The position numbers and the translations under genes are program-made. A stretch of 64,000 nt of DNA, from NCBI RefSeq assembly GCF_900115225.1, contig NZ_FOVR01000018.1, positions 1 to 64,000 of the forward strand, read 5' to 3'. Under the pieces are notes generated by a model that worked only from the letters and a program-made list of their open reading frames with translations, was not told where the DNA came from and searched no databases. The first letter of the stretch is position 1. Each line of letters opens with the position of its first letter. Origin of the DNA: Cohaesibacter marisflavi. GTDB lineage: Bacteria; Pseudomonadota; Alphaproteobacteria; Rhizobiales; Cohaesibacteraceae. This document shows, one piece after another, positions 1 through 9,374 of this stretch.

Positions 1-590
1 CGAGAGGTTCTGCTGGGCCTTCAAAAGCATGGCCTCAAGGCACCGAAATTGGCCACGACGGAGCCATGGGATTCTGGGCGGCGCTGGAAGAGATATTTCC
101 ATCCACCCGTCAGCAACGCTGTTGGGTCCATAAAACGGCAAACGTGCTCAATTATCTGCCCAAGCGATCCCAGCCCAAGGCCAAGAAAATGCTGCATGAT
201 ATTTGGCAGGCAGAGACCCGTGAGGATGCCAATCTCTCTTTTGACCTGTTCATCGAAAGCTATGAGGCCAAATACCCCAGGGCAGTTGAATGCTTGATCA
301 AGGATCGCTCAGAACTCCTGACATTCTTCGACTTTCCCGCTCAGCATTGGCAGAGTATCCGCACATCAAATCCGATTGAGAGCGCTTTTGCCACCATCCG
401 CCATCGCACCAAGCGAACAAAGGGAAGCCTGAGCAGAGAAGGTATGCTGCATATGATGTTCAAACTCGGCCAATGCGCCGAGAAAAACTGGCGAAAGCTT
501 CGTGGCTTCGCTCATCTCGCTGACGTCATTGAAGGCGTCGACTTCGTCAACGGCATCAAGCCGTCAAACCAACAAAAGGCCGCTGCTTGA
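1..590 (+). pseudogene. IS256-family transposase, 5'-truncated and frameshifted
   Basis: This is the C-terminal half of a Mutator/IS256-type DDE transposase, cut by the window start. Positions 1-54 read in frame 1 and resemble the stretch before the second catalytic aspartate of the family. From about position 57 the homology continues in frame 3 (DGAMGFWAAL, then the RCWVHK motif, then SNPIES with the catalytic glutamate) to the stop at 588-590. The frame change sits where the family has LATGDGA; about four bases appear to be missing. The copy therefore cannot make a full transposase unless the missing bases are a sequencing error. The upstream part lies outside the window, so the left end of the element is unseen. 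Confidence 0.85.
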
Positions 591-648
591 AAAGCTTCAA
601 ACACCAGAATTGACAATAGCTCTTTTAGGGGACAAGGTGTCTACAATT

Positions 649-831
649 CTAGGGGCAATTCAGATAGCCCAGCTCATCCAGGATCAGGAAGTCGAGACGA
701 GAGATCAAATCGGCGGTACGCCCTTGTCGATCAGCCCTTGCTTCATTATCCAGTTTATTGACCAGATCGACGACATTGAAGAAGCGTGCCGCGGGCACCA
801 TTGCGAATGCAGACCCGAATCTTTCAAGCTA
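649..831 (-). pseudogene. IS21-family IstB ATPase remnant
   Basis: Read on the minus strand this stretch gives RFFNVVDLVNKLDNEAR and DFLILDELGYL, the Walker-B-like segment of IstB, the helper ATPase of IS21-type elements. The match begins in one frame (CIRNGARG) and continues in another, so there is a frameshift near 795, and it stops at 649-651 shortly after DELGYL. Only about 60 residues of a roughly 250-residue protein remain. It is a dead fragment, next to the broken IS256 copy, marking an insertion-prone boundary. Confidence 0.75.
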
Positions 832-890
832 TGATGTACATAGTAAACCCAGAAGGCATCCGATAGTACGGAAGTGAGATTTGGAGAGAC

Positions 891-1781
891 TTATCCCATC
901 GCTTCTTTCATTGCATCTTTGAACGCTTCTACAATTCTCCGTTGGGGGGTATTTTCATTTTCGATAAAAACCATATCGAAGCACAGCTTGGTTGAAACCG
1001 GACGGGCCGTAACGTGTTCATTGGCCAATGCCCTGTAAACCAAGGAATCGACAATACTGATGCACTTAAGTGCTTTGACCAAACCGATGGCAAAGGATGG
1101 GGCAAAGGAAGTCATGATCTTGTTTGGCGTCACATTGGCCCGCTCGAACGCTTGCATGACTGTGTGACCAATAGGGGCATGCGGGCTGAGCAAAACACTT
1201 GGATAGATAGCGAAATCTTCAAGATCGACGAACTCTCTACTCGCCAAGGGGTGCGTAGATGGCATAATCGCAACCAGTTTTTCTTCTCGCAGTGTGGTAA
1301 TGCGCAGTCCTGCTTGTGGCTGAACTGAGCCGGCCAACCCCACATCAATAAACCCCGAGCGGATGGCTCTGATTTGCTCGATGGCCCGACCGCTATCAAC
1401 TGTAACTTCCGTTCTTGGAACCTTTCGCCGCCAAATTTCAAGCGCCTTCGGTAGAAGTTCAAAGGCCACTGAAGTCGCCGACATGATGCGCAAAGCCTCC
1501 CCTTCACCGACACGGATAGCCTCGACATTATTCTCTACTCTTTCTATGCCCTCAATGAGGCCGGTGGTTTCTGAATAAAAGCGCTGAGCTTCCCATGTAG
1601 GTTCCGTTCGTCCCTTCTCCCTTGCAAACAGTGCAAAGCCCAACTCGTCTTCAAGCACAGCGATATGTCGGCTCACCGTCGGCTGAGATAGTCCAAGTCT
1701 TCGGGCGGCCTGACGGATGCTTCCAACCTCATAAATGACGCGAAAGATCTTGATGCGTTGATAGTTTAGAGAGCGTTTCAC
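891..1781 (-). CDS. LysR-family transcriptional regulator
   Basis: A typical LTTR of about 296 residues. The N-terminal winged helix-turn-helix carries GSIRQAARRLGLSQPTVSRH, followed by the linker helix and a two-lobed periplasmic-binding-protein-like effector domain. The frame stays open to a TTG at 1850, but there is no ATG near the N-terminus; the GTG at 1781 places the start six residues before the conserved LNYQRIKIFRVIYE segment and fits the family best. The gene diverges from the TRAP operon at 1999, so it probably controls that operon in response to the transported compound or a metabolite of it. Family assignment is firm; the ligand is unknown. Confidence 0.9.
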   Translation of the reverse strand: MKRSLNYQRIKIFRVIYEVGSIRQAARRLGLSQPTVSRHIAVLEDELGFALFAREKGRTEPTWEAQRFYSETTGLIEGIERVENNVEAIRVGEGEALRIMSATSVAFELLPKALEIWRRKVPRTEVTVDSGRAIEQIRAIRSGFIDVGLAGSVQPQAGLRITTLREEKLVAIMPSTHPLASREFVDLEDFAIYPSVLLSPHAPIGHTVMQAFERANVTPNKIMTSFAPSFAIGLVKALKCISIVDSLVYRALANEHVTARPVSTKLCFDMVFIENENTPQRRIVEAFKDAMKEAMG

Positions 1782-1910
1782 TGAAGGCACATCCCGATTT
1801 TGAGAGAGACATAATTTGGTCAAACATTGTGCAAAGTTGTATTTGCTCAAAAATTATTCAAATCCACTGACATCGAAAGCGAAAAAAGGCTTACCATTAC
1901 AATTTACTAT

Positions 1911-1925
1911 ATAGCAAATTGCTAT
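1911..1925. promoter_or_regulatory. Candidate LysR operator palindrome
   Basis: ATAGCAAATTGCTAT is a perfect 7+1+7 inverted repeat in the divergent gap between the LysR gene and dctM. A partial third copy (GCAGCAAATT) follows at 1930-1939. The position and symmetry suit an LTTR binding site; the role is inferred. Confidence 0.45.
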
Positions 1926-1998
1926 CACATGCAGCAAATTTTAAGTTTGACTTCACATTCCGCTTGCTTCTTTAGATGGTGTAAAGGAGACAAGCAGC

Positions 1999-3282
1999 AT
2001 GCCAATCATTCCTCTGTTGTTTTTATTCGCCGCCATCATGTCAGGCGCGGGCATTGCCTATTTCGTGGGAAGTGCATCGGTCATTGCTTTCGTAACGGAA
2101 GATCACGCGCGCTTTCTCGCCGCGTTGCCACAGCGTGTGATGGGGCAGCTCAATGTCTTCGCTTTTCTAGCGATGCCACTGTTCATTCTGACAGGTGAAT
2201 TGATGAACAGAGGTGGCGTAACCGAAGCCCTGATCAAATTTTCAATGTCGATTATGGGGCGCTTCAAGGGCGGTCTAGGACATGTAAATATCATGACATC
2301 CGTGTTCTTTGCTGGAGTCTCTGGTTCTGCGACGGCAGATGCCGCAGCTTTAGGCAATACTCTGGTCCCGGAAATGGAAAAGCAGGGGTATGATAAGGAT
2401 TATGCCGCCGCAGTCACTGCGGCCTCATCAATCATTGGCCCGATCATTCCTCCATCTGTGATTCTCATTTTTTATGGCGCACTGATGAATACTTCGGTTG
2501 TTGCTCTGTTTGCAGGCGGCATCGTTCCGGGGTTGCTGCTTGCTGCCGTTCTTATGGTCATCAACGCTATTCTCGCCCATCGTTACGACCATCCGGGTGG
2601 ACGAGGAGCTGAAATTCCGCGCTTCTTTCCTGCGCTGTTAGACGCACTTCCCGCACTGTCTTTGCCGGTAATTATCATGAGTGGGATTCTGATGGGTTTT
2701 ATGACGCCGGCAGAAGCTGCCGGTCTGGCATCAGTAACGGCCATTCTCGTTGGCTGGTATTATGGTCGCCTAAAACCCCATGATATTCTCATCGCTCTTG
2801 AACGTACCGCAGTGCTGACCGGTGCTGTCTTCATTATTCTGGTTGCTATCGCCACCTTTGGGTATCTCATGTCCATTGAACAACTGCCTCAGGCGTTGGT
2901 CGCTCTCATCAAGGAGATGGACCTCAGCAAGACCCAATATCTGCTCATGCTCAACGTGATCTTTCTTTTTGCCGGTATGTTGATGGATGTGAAGGCTGCG
3001 CTCGCTCTTTTGGGCCCCTTGCTCATTCCACCAGCGATTCTGCTCGGTGTTGATCCTACCCACATGGGCATCCTGATCGGCTTCAATCTCACCGTTGGCC
3101 TGTTGACGCCTCCATTGGGCGGCGTGCTGCTTATTCTCGCAACGGTTCTGAAGATGGACTATTGGCGTCTTGTACGAGGCGTCTTCCCATTCCTGGTCGC
3201 AGAACTGATTTTGCTTGGAGCACTGATCTTTATACCAGAGCTGACCCTCGCGCTCCCGCGTTACCTTGGGTTGCTGACCTAA
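1999..3282 (+). CDS. TRAP transporter large permease (DctM family)
   Basis: A 427-residue, highly hydrophobic protein with the DctM/TRAP-large arrangement of about 12 membrane segments. Family hallmarks include GVSGSATADAAALG near residues 105-120 and IIGPIIPPSV, the hairpin loops that form the Na+ and substrate path. It imports a small organic acid-type solute with the binding protein and small permease encoded next. A ribosome site (AAAGGAG) precedes the ATG at 1999. The order in this operon is M-P-Q, unlike the Q-M-P order of the second TRAP set at 46770. Confidence 0.95.
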   Translation: MPIIPLLFLFAAIMSGAGIAYFVGSASVIAFVTEDHARFLAALPQRVMGQLNVFAFLAMPLFILTGELMNRGGVTEALIKFSMSIMGRFKGGLGHVNIMTSVFFAGVSGSATADAAALGNTLVPEMEKQGYDKDYAAAVTAASSIIGPIIPPSVILIFYGALMNTSVVALFAGGIVPGLLLAAVLMVINAILAHRYDHPGGRGAEIPRFFPALLDALPALSLPVIIMSGILMGFMTPAEAAGLASVTAILVGWYYGRLKPHDILIALERTAVLTGAVFIILVAIATFGYLMSIEQLPQALVALIKEMDLSKTQYLLMLNVIFLFAGMLMDVKAALALLGPLLIPPAILLGVDPTHMGILIGFNLTVGLLTPPLGGVLLILATVLKMDYWRLVRGVFPFLVAELILLGALIFIPELTLALPRYLGLLT

Positions 3283-3333
3283 TTTCCCAGAAAAATCCAA
3301 ACAAAAAACCTGTCCAGACTAAGGAACCAATCC

Positions 3334-4308
3334 ATGAAATTCAAAACACTTTTGGCCTCTGTTGCCCTGTCAGTCTTCCTTGCCGGTCCATCACTTGCTA
3401 TGGATCCGATCAATATAGCTTTTGCAGGCCCTGAAGACGCCAGCGTCGACGGCGAATATGTCTTTGCCAAGACTTTCAAGGATACGATCGCAGAACACGG
3501 CGTGGACGTAACAATCCATCCAAACGGAACTCTTGGTAAGGAAGACGAGCGCCTCGACCAGACAAGCCAGGGCCTCATTGAAATCGATCTGGGTAGCCCG
3601 GCAGTGCTGTTCAAGATGTCAAAGAGCGCCCCTTCGCTTTATCTGCCTTTCCTATTCCAGAGTGAAAAGCAATGGGATGATGTCATTGCAAAATCGAGCA
3701 TTCTTGAATCAATCAATGAAGATGCTGCCAAATATGGCGTTCGCGTCCCGGGCTTCAATATGCGCGGCGGTCTTGTTGGCATCTTCACGACTGACATTCC
3801 GGCCACCAAGATGTCTGACCTGAAAGGCGTGCGTCTGCGTGCCCAGAACGGCGATCAGATCAAGTTTTTTGAAAGCTGGGGAGCCAAAGGCACAATTGTG
3901 AGCTTTGCAGAAGTGCCAAACGCCCTTCAGACCGGAGTAGCACAAGGTTATTTCAACCCACCCTCTTCCGCGATCAAGGCGCGTCATACGGACATGCTAA
4001 AGCAGTTCACTCCGCTTGATGCTATGCCGGTCGCTCGTGTAATCCTGATGTCAAAAGATTGGTATGATGCATTGACCGACGAAGAGCGCGGCTGGGTAGA
4101 TGAGGCGTATGATAAAGCCCTTGCTGCCAACCGCGCATGGTCGGCCGAATATGGAGCCGCTGCAATCAATCAGCTGGCGGATCTTGGCGTAAGCGTCAAT
4201 CCGTTGGAACCAGGCGAACGCGAGAAGTTCGTGAAGGCCGCAACAGCGATCTGGACAGAAGTTGGTGACAAAGACGTCATCGAAAAGATCCAGACAGCCC
4301 TCAAATAA
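3334..4308 (+). CDS. TRAP transporter substrate-binding protein (DctP family)
   Basis: A 324-residue periplasmic binding protein. It starts with a cleavable signal peptide (charged N-terminus, hydrophobic stretch, cut near SLAMD). The mature part has the DctP fold with GVRLRAQNGDQIK, the conserved arginine region that normally binds the ligand carboxylate. It captures the substrate and delivers it to the DctM/DctQ pair on either side. The ligand cannot be read from sequence. The amidohydrolase and PrpD-like enzymes downstream suggest an amide- or acyl-linked carboxylate. Confidence 0.93.
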   Translation: MKFKTLLASVALSVFLAGPSLAMDPINIAFAGPEDASVDGEYVFAKTFKDTIAEHGVDVTIHPNGTLGKEDERLDQTSQGLIEIDLGSPAVLFKMSKSAPSLYLPFLFQSEKQWDDVIAKSSILESINEDAAKYGVRVPGFNMRGGLVGIFTTDIPATKMSDLKGVRLRAQNGDQIKFFESWGAKGTIVSFAEVPNALQTGVAQGYFNPPSSAIKARHTDMLKQFTPLDAMPVARVILMSKDWYDALTDEERGWVDEAYDKALAANRAWSAEYGAAAINQLADLGVSVNPLEPGEREKFVKAATAIWTEVGDKDVIEKIQTALK

Positions 4309-4349
4309 AATATGATGAACAGGCAGCCTAACTCGGAAAGGGTAAAACC

Positions 4350-4913
4350 ATGCTAGTGTCACTCTCTAAAAGATTGAATGGCATCAGTCTGCGTATAAAC
4401 CGCATAACGATGGCCTTCGCTTGCCTGTTCCTTGTCCTCATGGTTGCAATGATCTGCTTGCAGGTCATTGCACGCTATGGCTTTGCCTCTCCGCCAGCAT
4501 GGACGGAAGAAATGGCACGCTATGCAATGGTGTGGGTGGGACTGCTTGGTGCCAGTGCTTCGTTTCATGAGAATTTTGACCCGTCTTTGTCCAAAATTCC
4601 CGAGACATTTCCTCGCTGGCTACGGCTTGCAACTGCACTTGTCCGTGCAATCGCGGTTCTTGTCTTTCTGACACCCATTCTCTGGTACTGCTTTTTCGGA
4701 CCCGGAGCCAATTTCACGCGTGGCTTTCTTTCGCGTAACACAACGATGGTGGCAGAAACTATTCCGATGCCTTTGATTTTCGTGGCTATCAGTGTGCCCA
4801 TCTTCATAGTGGTCACCCTGTTTCACGGCTTGGCACGCACCTTCTCCACGCTCGCAGAGCTTCCAATACGAACTGATCTGAATGACAAAAGCACTCCCCA
4901 TGAAACAGATTGA
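4350..4913 (+). CDS. TRAP transporter small permease (DctQ family)
   Basis: A 187-residue protein with four predicted membrane helices and the DctQ signature around WTEEMARYAMVWVGLLGAS (residues 50-68). It forms the permease complex with DctM. It is the third gene of the operon. Its end overlaps the start of the next gene by 14-32 bases depending on the start used there, so the two are probably translationally coupled. Confidence 0.92.
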   Translation: MLVSLSKRLNGISLRINRITMAFACLFLVLMVAMICLQVIARYGFASPPAWTEEMARYAMVWVGLLGASASFHENFDPSLSKIPETFPRWLRLATALVRAIAVLVFLTPILWYCFFGPGANFTRGFLSRNTTMVAETIPMPLIFVAISVPIFIVVTLFHGLARTFSTLAELPIRTDLNDKSTPHETD

Positions 4914-6081
4914 AGCAACGACTCTTGCTGCCGACAAAGATTTCCTTTCTCGCATTACGTCCATTCGTCAACAGATTCACAGCCACCCTGAAACTGCCTT
5001 CGAGGAAGTCAAAACTTCCGATCTGGTCGCTGAATTTCTTGAGAATCTCGGCCTTCAGATTCATCGCGGTCTTGCCAAAACTGGTGTTGTAGGCACCCTT
5101 AAGGGGCGTCTTGCTGGTGAACGGACGATCGGCTTGCGCGCTGATATGGACGCGTTGTTTATCACTGAAGAAACCGACAAAAGCTACAGCTCAAACGTTC
5201 CTGGCAAGATGCATGCGTGCGGACATGATGGTCACACGGCAATGCTTCTGGGAGCAGCCGAGAAGCTTGCGCAAAATCCGGATTTCGCAGGAACTGTGCA
5301 TTTCATCTTCCAGCCCGGAGAAGAAGGCGTCGGCGGCGGTCGCGTGATGATCGAGGAAGGCCTGTTCGACCTGTTCCCATGTGATGCAGTCTACGGGATG
5401 CACAATATGCCCAAGACCAAGTCTGGTGAATTTTTCATCCGCTCTGGTCCGATGATGTCAGCCGGTGACACTTGGGAATTGCATTTGCGCGGCACGGGTG
5501 GACATGGTGCCATGCCACACAAAGGTACCGATCCGACCATGGCACTGGGAACCTTTTTGACTTCTCTCTCGACAATTGCAGCCCGAAATGTCGAAAGCTT
5601 TGATTCTGCTGTCATCAGTGTCGGACACATCAGTGCAGGCGATGCCATGAGTCCGAACATTATTCCCGCCGATGTATTTGTTCGCGGAACGGCTCGTACC
5701 TTCAAACCTGAAACCCGCGATCTGGTTGAGTTGCGCATTGGCGAATTGGCGCAGAGTGCGGCTCAAATGCATAATTGCGCTGCGGACTATAATTTCATCC
5801 GTCGTTATCCCTCTCTGGTCAATCACAAGGCGGAAACGATCAAGGCGGTTGCAGCTGCCACGGCCTCTGTGGGAGCTGACAGCGTAAACCCCGAGGCCGA
5901 GCGCGTAGGAGCGAGCGAGGATTTCGCCTTCATGCTTGAGAAATGCGCAGGCGCTTATATTTGTCTGGGCAACGGCGAAGAATCCGCCTTTGTTCATACG
6001 CCCAAATTCGATTTCAATGATGAAATCATTCCGTTTGGTGTTTCCTATTGGCTGAACCTCGTGCAAGTGGAGTTGGGCTGA
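4882..6081 (+). CDS. M20D-family amidohydrolase (hippurate hydrolase/IAA-amino acid hydrolase type)
   Basis: About 399 residues, the normal length for M20D metallopeptidases. Metal-site motifs are visible: MHACGHDGHTAMLLGAAE, FQPGEEGVGGG and MHNMP, with a dimerisation domain inserted in the middle (GTGGHGAMPHKGTDP). Such enzymes cleave N-acyl or amide bonds of amino acid conjugates in the cytoplasm. Starts at 4882 and 4900 are both possible and neither has a strong ribosome site. In this operon it probably hydrolyses the compound brought in by the TRAP transporter. The exact substrate is unknown. Confidence 0.9.
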   Translation: MTKALPMKQIEATTLAADKDFLSRITSIRQQIHSHPETAFEEVKTSDLVAEFLENLGLQIHRGLAKTGVVGTLKGRLAGERTIGLRADMDALFITEETDKSYSSNVPGKMHACGHDGHTAMLLGAAEKLAQNPDFAGTVHFIFQPGEEGVGGGRVMIEEGLFDLFPCDAVYGMHNMPKTKSGEFFIRSGPMMSAGDTWELHLRGTGGHGAMPHKGTDPTMALGTFLTSLSTIAARNVESFDSAVISVGHISAGDAMSPNIIPADVFVRGTARTFKPETRDLVELRIGELAQSAAQMHNCAADYNFIRRYPSLVNHKAETIKAVAAATASVGADSVNPEAERVGASEDFAFMLEKCAGAYICLGNGEESAFVHTPKFDFNDEIIPFGVSYWLNLVQVELG

Positions 6082-6082
6082 G

Positions 6083-7447
6083 ATGTCAACGGATCAAAGT
6101 GAATTGAATGGGATCGTTGCCCTCTCTGTTTGGGCTGCAGGGATTGAGGCAATCGACGACTCCGCTCTTATGGAACGGGCGTCTGACGCTATGGCTGACA
6201 CGTTGGCTTGCGCTTTGGCCGGGCGTGAAGATGAAGCAACCCGCGCGGTCGCAAAAGCTGCCGAGCTTTCTCATGGTGCAGGACATGCAGCCCTTTGGGG
6301 CATGGGGCGTTCGCTCAGCATGGCAGGCGCCGCGCTCGTCAATGGAACTGCGGCGCATGCTCTTGATTTTGATGATAATTTTGCGCCCTCTATGGCGCAT
6401 GCCAGCGCGGTACTGGTTCCTTCCCTTCTGGCAATGGCCTCCGGTCTTGAGCCTGTTGCCGGAAAGCATCTGCTTACCGCCTACATCATTGGCATCGAGC
6501 TGCAGGCACGCATCGGTCACGTCATGCATCCCGATCACTATCGAGCAGGCTGGCACGCAACGTCAACTCTGGGCACAATTGGTGCAGCTGGTGCATGTGC
6601 CTGGCTTATGGGAGCCGGATCCGAAGGCATCGCACATGCCATGAGCCTTGCCTTTTCGCAGGCGGCGGGGTCCAAACTTCAATTCGGCAGTCAGGCCAAA
6701 CCAACCCATGCTGGTCTGGCCGCTCGCGCTGCTGTGACCGCAGCCATGCTTGCCAAATCCGGGCTCGGCGCAAAAGAGGCATTCGCAACGGGTCCATGGA
6801 GCTTTGCCGAGCTTTACAATGGCAATGGCAAAGACTTCGATATCGACGGTTTGGGCATGCGGTGGGCACTGTTGGATACCGGCCTGATGGTCAAACGATT
6901 TCCGTGTTGCGCGGCCTCTCATCGAGCGCTTGACGGTATTGAAACCATGATCAATGCCCATGGCTTTGGACTGGAAGATATCGCCGAAATATCAGTCGAA
7001 CTGCCGGATATGCTGGCACGTAATCTACGCTATGATGCGCCCAAAACAGAAGCAGAAGCGCGCTTCAGTCTGAGCTATCCCGTTCTGCTGATGGTACAAA
7101 AAGGGTCACTCTCCCTGTTCGACTTCACGGCGGAGGCGCTGGCTTCAACGCCCCTCAGAACTCATTTTGAAAAAGTCCGGCGAGTAGCAGTGCCAATGGG
7201 GCCTGAAGGCCCTAACATGCCCAACAAAATTACGGTCACGCTTGCAGATGGCAAGATCTTGCAGCACGTTCAACACGATCTTGTCGGCAACGGCTCCAAA
7301 GCGCTTAACGCCGGTCAAAAAGAGGCAAAGCTTTCCGATTGTCTGACTTGGGCGAAGCTATCTGCTCGGCAGGCGGAAATCTCTTCAGCCTGCAGTGCGC
7401 TGGAAAGCAGCAAAGACATCCTTACCTGCCTTGCCCCTCTGGCGTGA
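6083..7447 (+). CDS. MmgE/PrpD family protein
   Basis: A 454-residue MmgE/PrpD-fold protein. The N-terminal helical domain contains the ALDFDDNFAPSMAHASAV motif of the family, followed by a GWHATSTLGTIGAAGACA segment and a smaller alpha/beta domain. Known members dehydrate 2-methylcitrate, decarboxylate cis-aconitate or epimerise iminodisuccinate, so the family alone does not give the reaction. It begins one base after the preceding stop codon, so it is co-translated with the amidohydrolase, and it likely acts on the product of that enzyme. Confidence 0.88.
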   Translation: MSTDQSELNGIVALSVWAAGIEAIDDSALMERASDAMADTLACALAGREDEATRAVAKAAELSHGAGHAALWGMGRSLSMAGAALVNGTAAHALDFDDNFAPSMAHASAVLVPSLLAMASGLEPVAGKHLLTAYIIGIELQARIGHVMHPDHYRAGWHATSTLGTIGAAGACAWLMGAGSEGIAHAMSLAFSQAAGSKLQFGSQAKPTHAGLAARAAVTAAMLAKSGLGAKEAFATGPWSFAELYNGNGKDFDIDGLGMRWALLDTGLMVKRFPCCAASHRALDGIETMINAHGFGLEDIAEISVELPDMLARNLRYDAPKTEAEARFSLSYPVLLMVQKGSLSLFDFTAEALASTPLRTHFEKVRRVAVPMGPEGPNMPNKITVTLADGKILQHVQHDLVGNGSKALNAGQKEAKLSDCLTWAKLSARQAEISSACSALESSKDILTCLAPLA

Positions 7448-7482
7448 GAGGAAAGCCACGAACGAATAAGCGAGAGACTAAG

Positions 7483-7971
7483 ATGCTGTCAGATGAAACT
7501 CTTTTGGGGGCTCTCTCAGAGCATGGCGTTCAAAAACCTGATATGAGGCTCACCTGGGAAGCTGTCGTTACTGTCGCACCCCGCGAGAACTTGGGGACTA
7601 CGCCTCTTGGGCAACGCTTCATCATTCCGATCACTGGTGGCTTGTTTCGAGGAGGGGCAGAGCATCCTGATCTCAAAGGCATCGTGTTACCGCGCGGTGC
7701 AGACCGGCAATTGTTGCGTGCCGATGGTGTCAAGCAGCTCAGTGCGACATACGAAATGCAGGTTGAAGACGGAACGGTTCTGGGGATCGAGAACGAGGTC
7801 GTGATGGACACTGAGGCGCAACCTAAACGCTATGCCGCCTCCAGAATTCATGTGCTGGCTCCAGAGGGTCGTTGGGCATGGATGAATCGCAGGCTCTTTG
7901 TCGGCACGCTCCAATCAGATCAGCCGAACAGGGGATTTGTTGTTATCCGTGGTTGGGAGATCCTCGTATAG
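7483..7971 (+). CDS. DUF3237 (UPF0311) family protein
   Basis: A 162-residue protein of the DUF3237 beta-barrel family, recognised by the run LGTTPLGQRFIIPITGG and the later YAASRIHVLAPEGRWAWMN and LFVGT segments. No catalytic role is established for the family. The frame is open further upstream into prpD, but the ATG at 7483 gives the usual family length and start. Genes of this family often sit beside PrpD-like and amidohydrolase genes, as here, which points to a shared catabolic route. Confidence 0.85.
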   Translation: MLSDETLLGALSEHGVQKPDMRLTWEAVVTVAPRENLGTTPLGQRFIIPITGGLFRGGAEHPDLKGIVLPRGADRQLLRADGVKQLSATYEMQVEDGTVLGIENEVVMDTEAQPKRYAASRIHVLAPEGRWAWMNRRLFVGTLQSDQPNRGFVVIRGWEILV

Positions 7972-8603
7972 GGTGTGCAGAAGTGGCTCGGTTCATCTGA
8001 ACAGATTATATCTTTTTTATAAGTGGGTTTGGCCTGATTTCATGCTGCGCTATCCAATTGCAACCCCCATGAATGGCAGCTTTGACCGGAGGCACCACAG
8101 ATCTCGCATCAGCCGGAAATGTCAGCAATCCGCCAGTTTTGCCCGAAGATCACCCTGCCACCATAAAATTTCGATACCGCAACGAAGGTCTTAAAGGTTC
8201 GCTCTGCTGACCTCGACCGGTTAAAAATATTTGCGCTTCAATCGAATGTTCGGAATGGGGAAGTAGGCTTCTGGGATGGAGCCCGACGAACGGCAGTTTT
8301 AGGTCGTCTTTGTGATATGTGGGCGTTAGCAAATGGTTTCAGATTAGCTGATCTCGTCAGCTAAAAGGGAATACGGTGGGACTTCATATTTCTTCATGCA
8401 CTGATTATTACTTTGCGATTATTTTAGAATAGGATTTCGAAGTGATATAGCGATCGCACCAACTGCTCTCAAAAAAGAATATAATTTGTACGACAGGCTC
8501 TTCTTGTGGTTGCGGAGAATTGAGTTTGCTGATTTGACAATAGCAAAAGCCTTCCAATTCTCGATGGTATTCGTTGGGCCCAGTTTTGGATATTGCTGGG
8601 CAT
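7972..8603. other. Intergenic stretch without a recognisable gene
   Basis: About 630 bases between the convergent ends of the DUF3237 gene and moeB. Both strands carry only short open frames with no family resemblance. Part of it (8080-8310) reads like decayed coding sequence but I cannot assign it. No clear terminator hairpin with a T-run was found. Confidence 0.5.
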
Positions 8604-9374
8604 TCAGTCCGTTTGTGATTTCCTGCAGAAAGAGCATACAGGATCTCTCGGAATGTGCAATTTGCGGAAGTTATTGCGCAATACATCCAAAATAAGAATC
8701 TGGCCAGCTAGGCTCTCTCCTATATTCAGCAATTCCTTTACGACTTCCGTTGAAAGCCAGCTTCCCAATACGCCTGCTACGCTGCCGAGAATGCCATCTT
8801 CAAAGGCATTGGAGGCTAATGGGGGTACGAGGTTTGATGTGGGAAGGTTGGGATAGATACATCGATAGCATGCGCTGCCAAGATAGGGCTTGAAGGTATA
8901 AATTTGACCAGAGAATCCTGAAACGGCGGCAGTGAGCATCGGCTTTTTCTGGTGCATGCAGGCGGCATTAACGATGGTTCGCGTTTCGAAATTGTCGCAA
9001 GCGACAACAACCAGATCATATTGATGTGCCAATGGGTGGACGTTCTGTTCTGTCAGTCGTTCATTGTAAGGCGTGACATGGATGCCCGGGTTCAGCGATG
9101 ACAGTGTTTCCAGAGCGCTGGTCACCTTAGGCCTGTCGAGGTCTTCCGTTGCGTGCAAGATTTGTCTTTGCAGATTGGACAGGCTTACCAGATCATCATC
9201 GATAATACCCAGATGTCCAACTCCAGCTGCAGCAAGATACAAGAGGAGAGGTGACCCTAGACCGCCAGCTCCAACAACGAGCACGCGAGAGGCCAAGAGT
9301 GTTTCCTGTCCCGCTGTTCCGATCTCTGGGAGCAGGATATTTCTATTGTAGCGCTGTCTTTCAAGCCCATTCAT
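8604..9374 (-). CDS. moeB: MoeB/ThiF-family adenylyltransferase (MoaD activation)
   Basis: A 256-residue E1-like enzyme. The nucleotide-binding loop VVGAGGLGSPLLLYLAAAGVG, the arginine in LSNLQRQILH and the two CxxC pairs (CYRC near 175 and CSFC near the C-terminus) that bind structural zinc are all present. In the family it adenylates the C-terminal glycine of MoaD so that sulfur can be loaded. It is the last gene of the minus-strand molybdopterin operon and overlaps the previous gene by 14 bases. There is no rhodanese domain, so the sulfur donor must come from elsewhere. Confidence 0.9.
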   Translation of the reverse strand: MNGLERQRYNRNILLPEIGTAGQETLLASRVLVVGAGGLGSPLLLYLAAAGVGHLGIIDDDLVSLSNLQRQILHATEDLDRPKVTSALETLSSLNPGIHVTPYNERLTEQNVHPLAHQYDLVVVACDNFETRTIVNAACMHQKKPMLTAAVSGFSGQIYTFKPYLGSACYRCIYPNLPTSNLVPPLASNAFEDGILGSVAGVLGSWLSTEVVKELLNIGESLAGQILILDVLRNNFRKLHIPRDPVCSFCRKSQTD

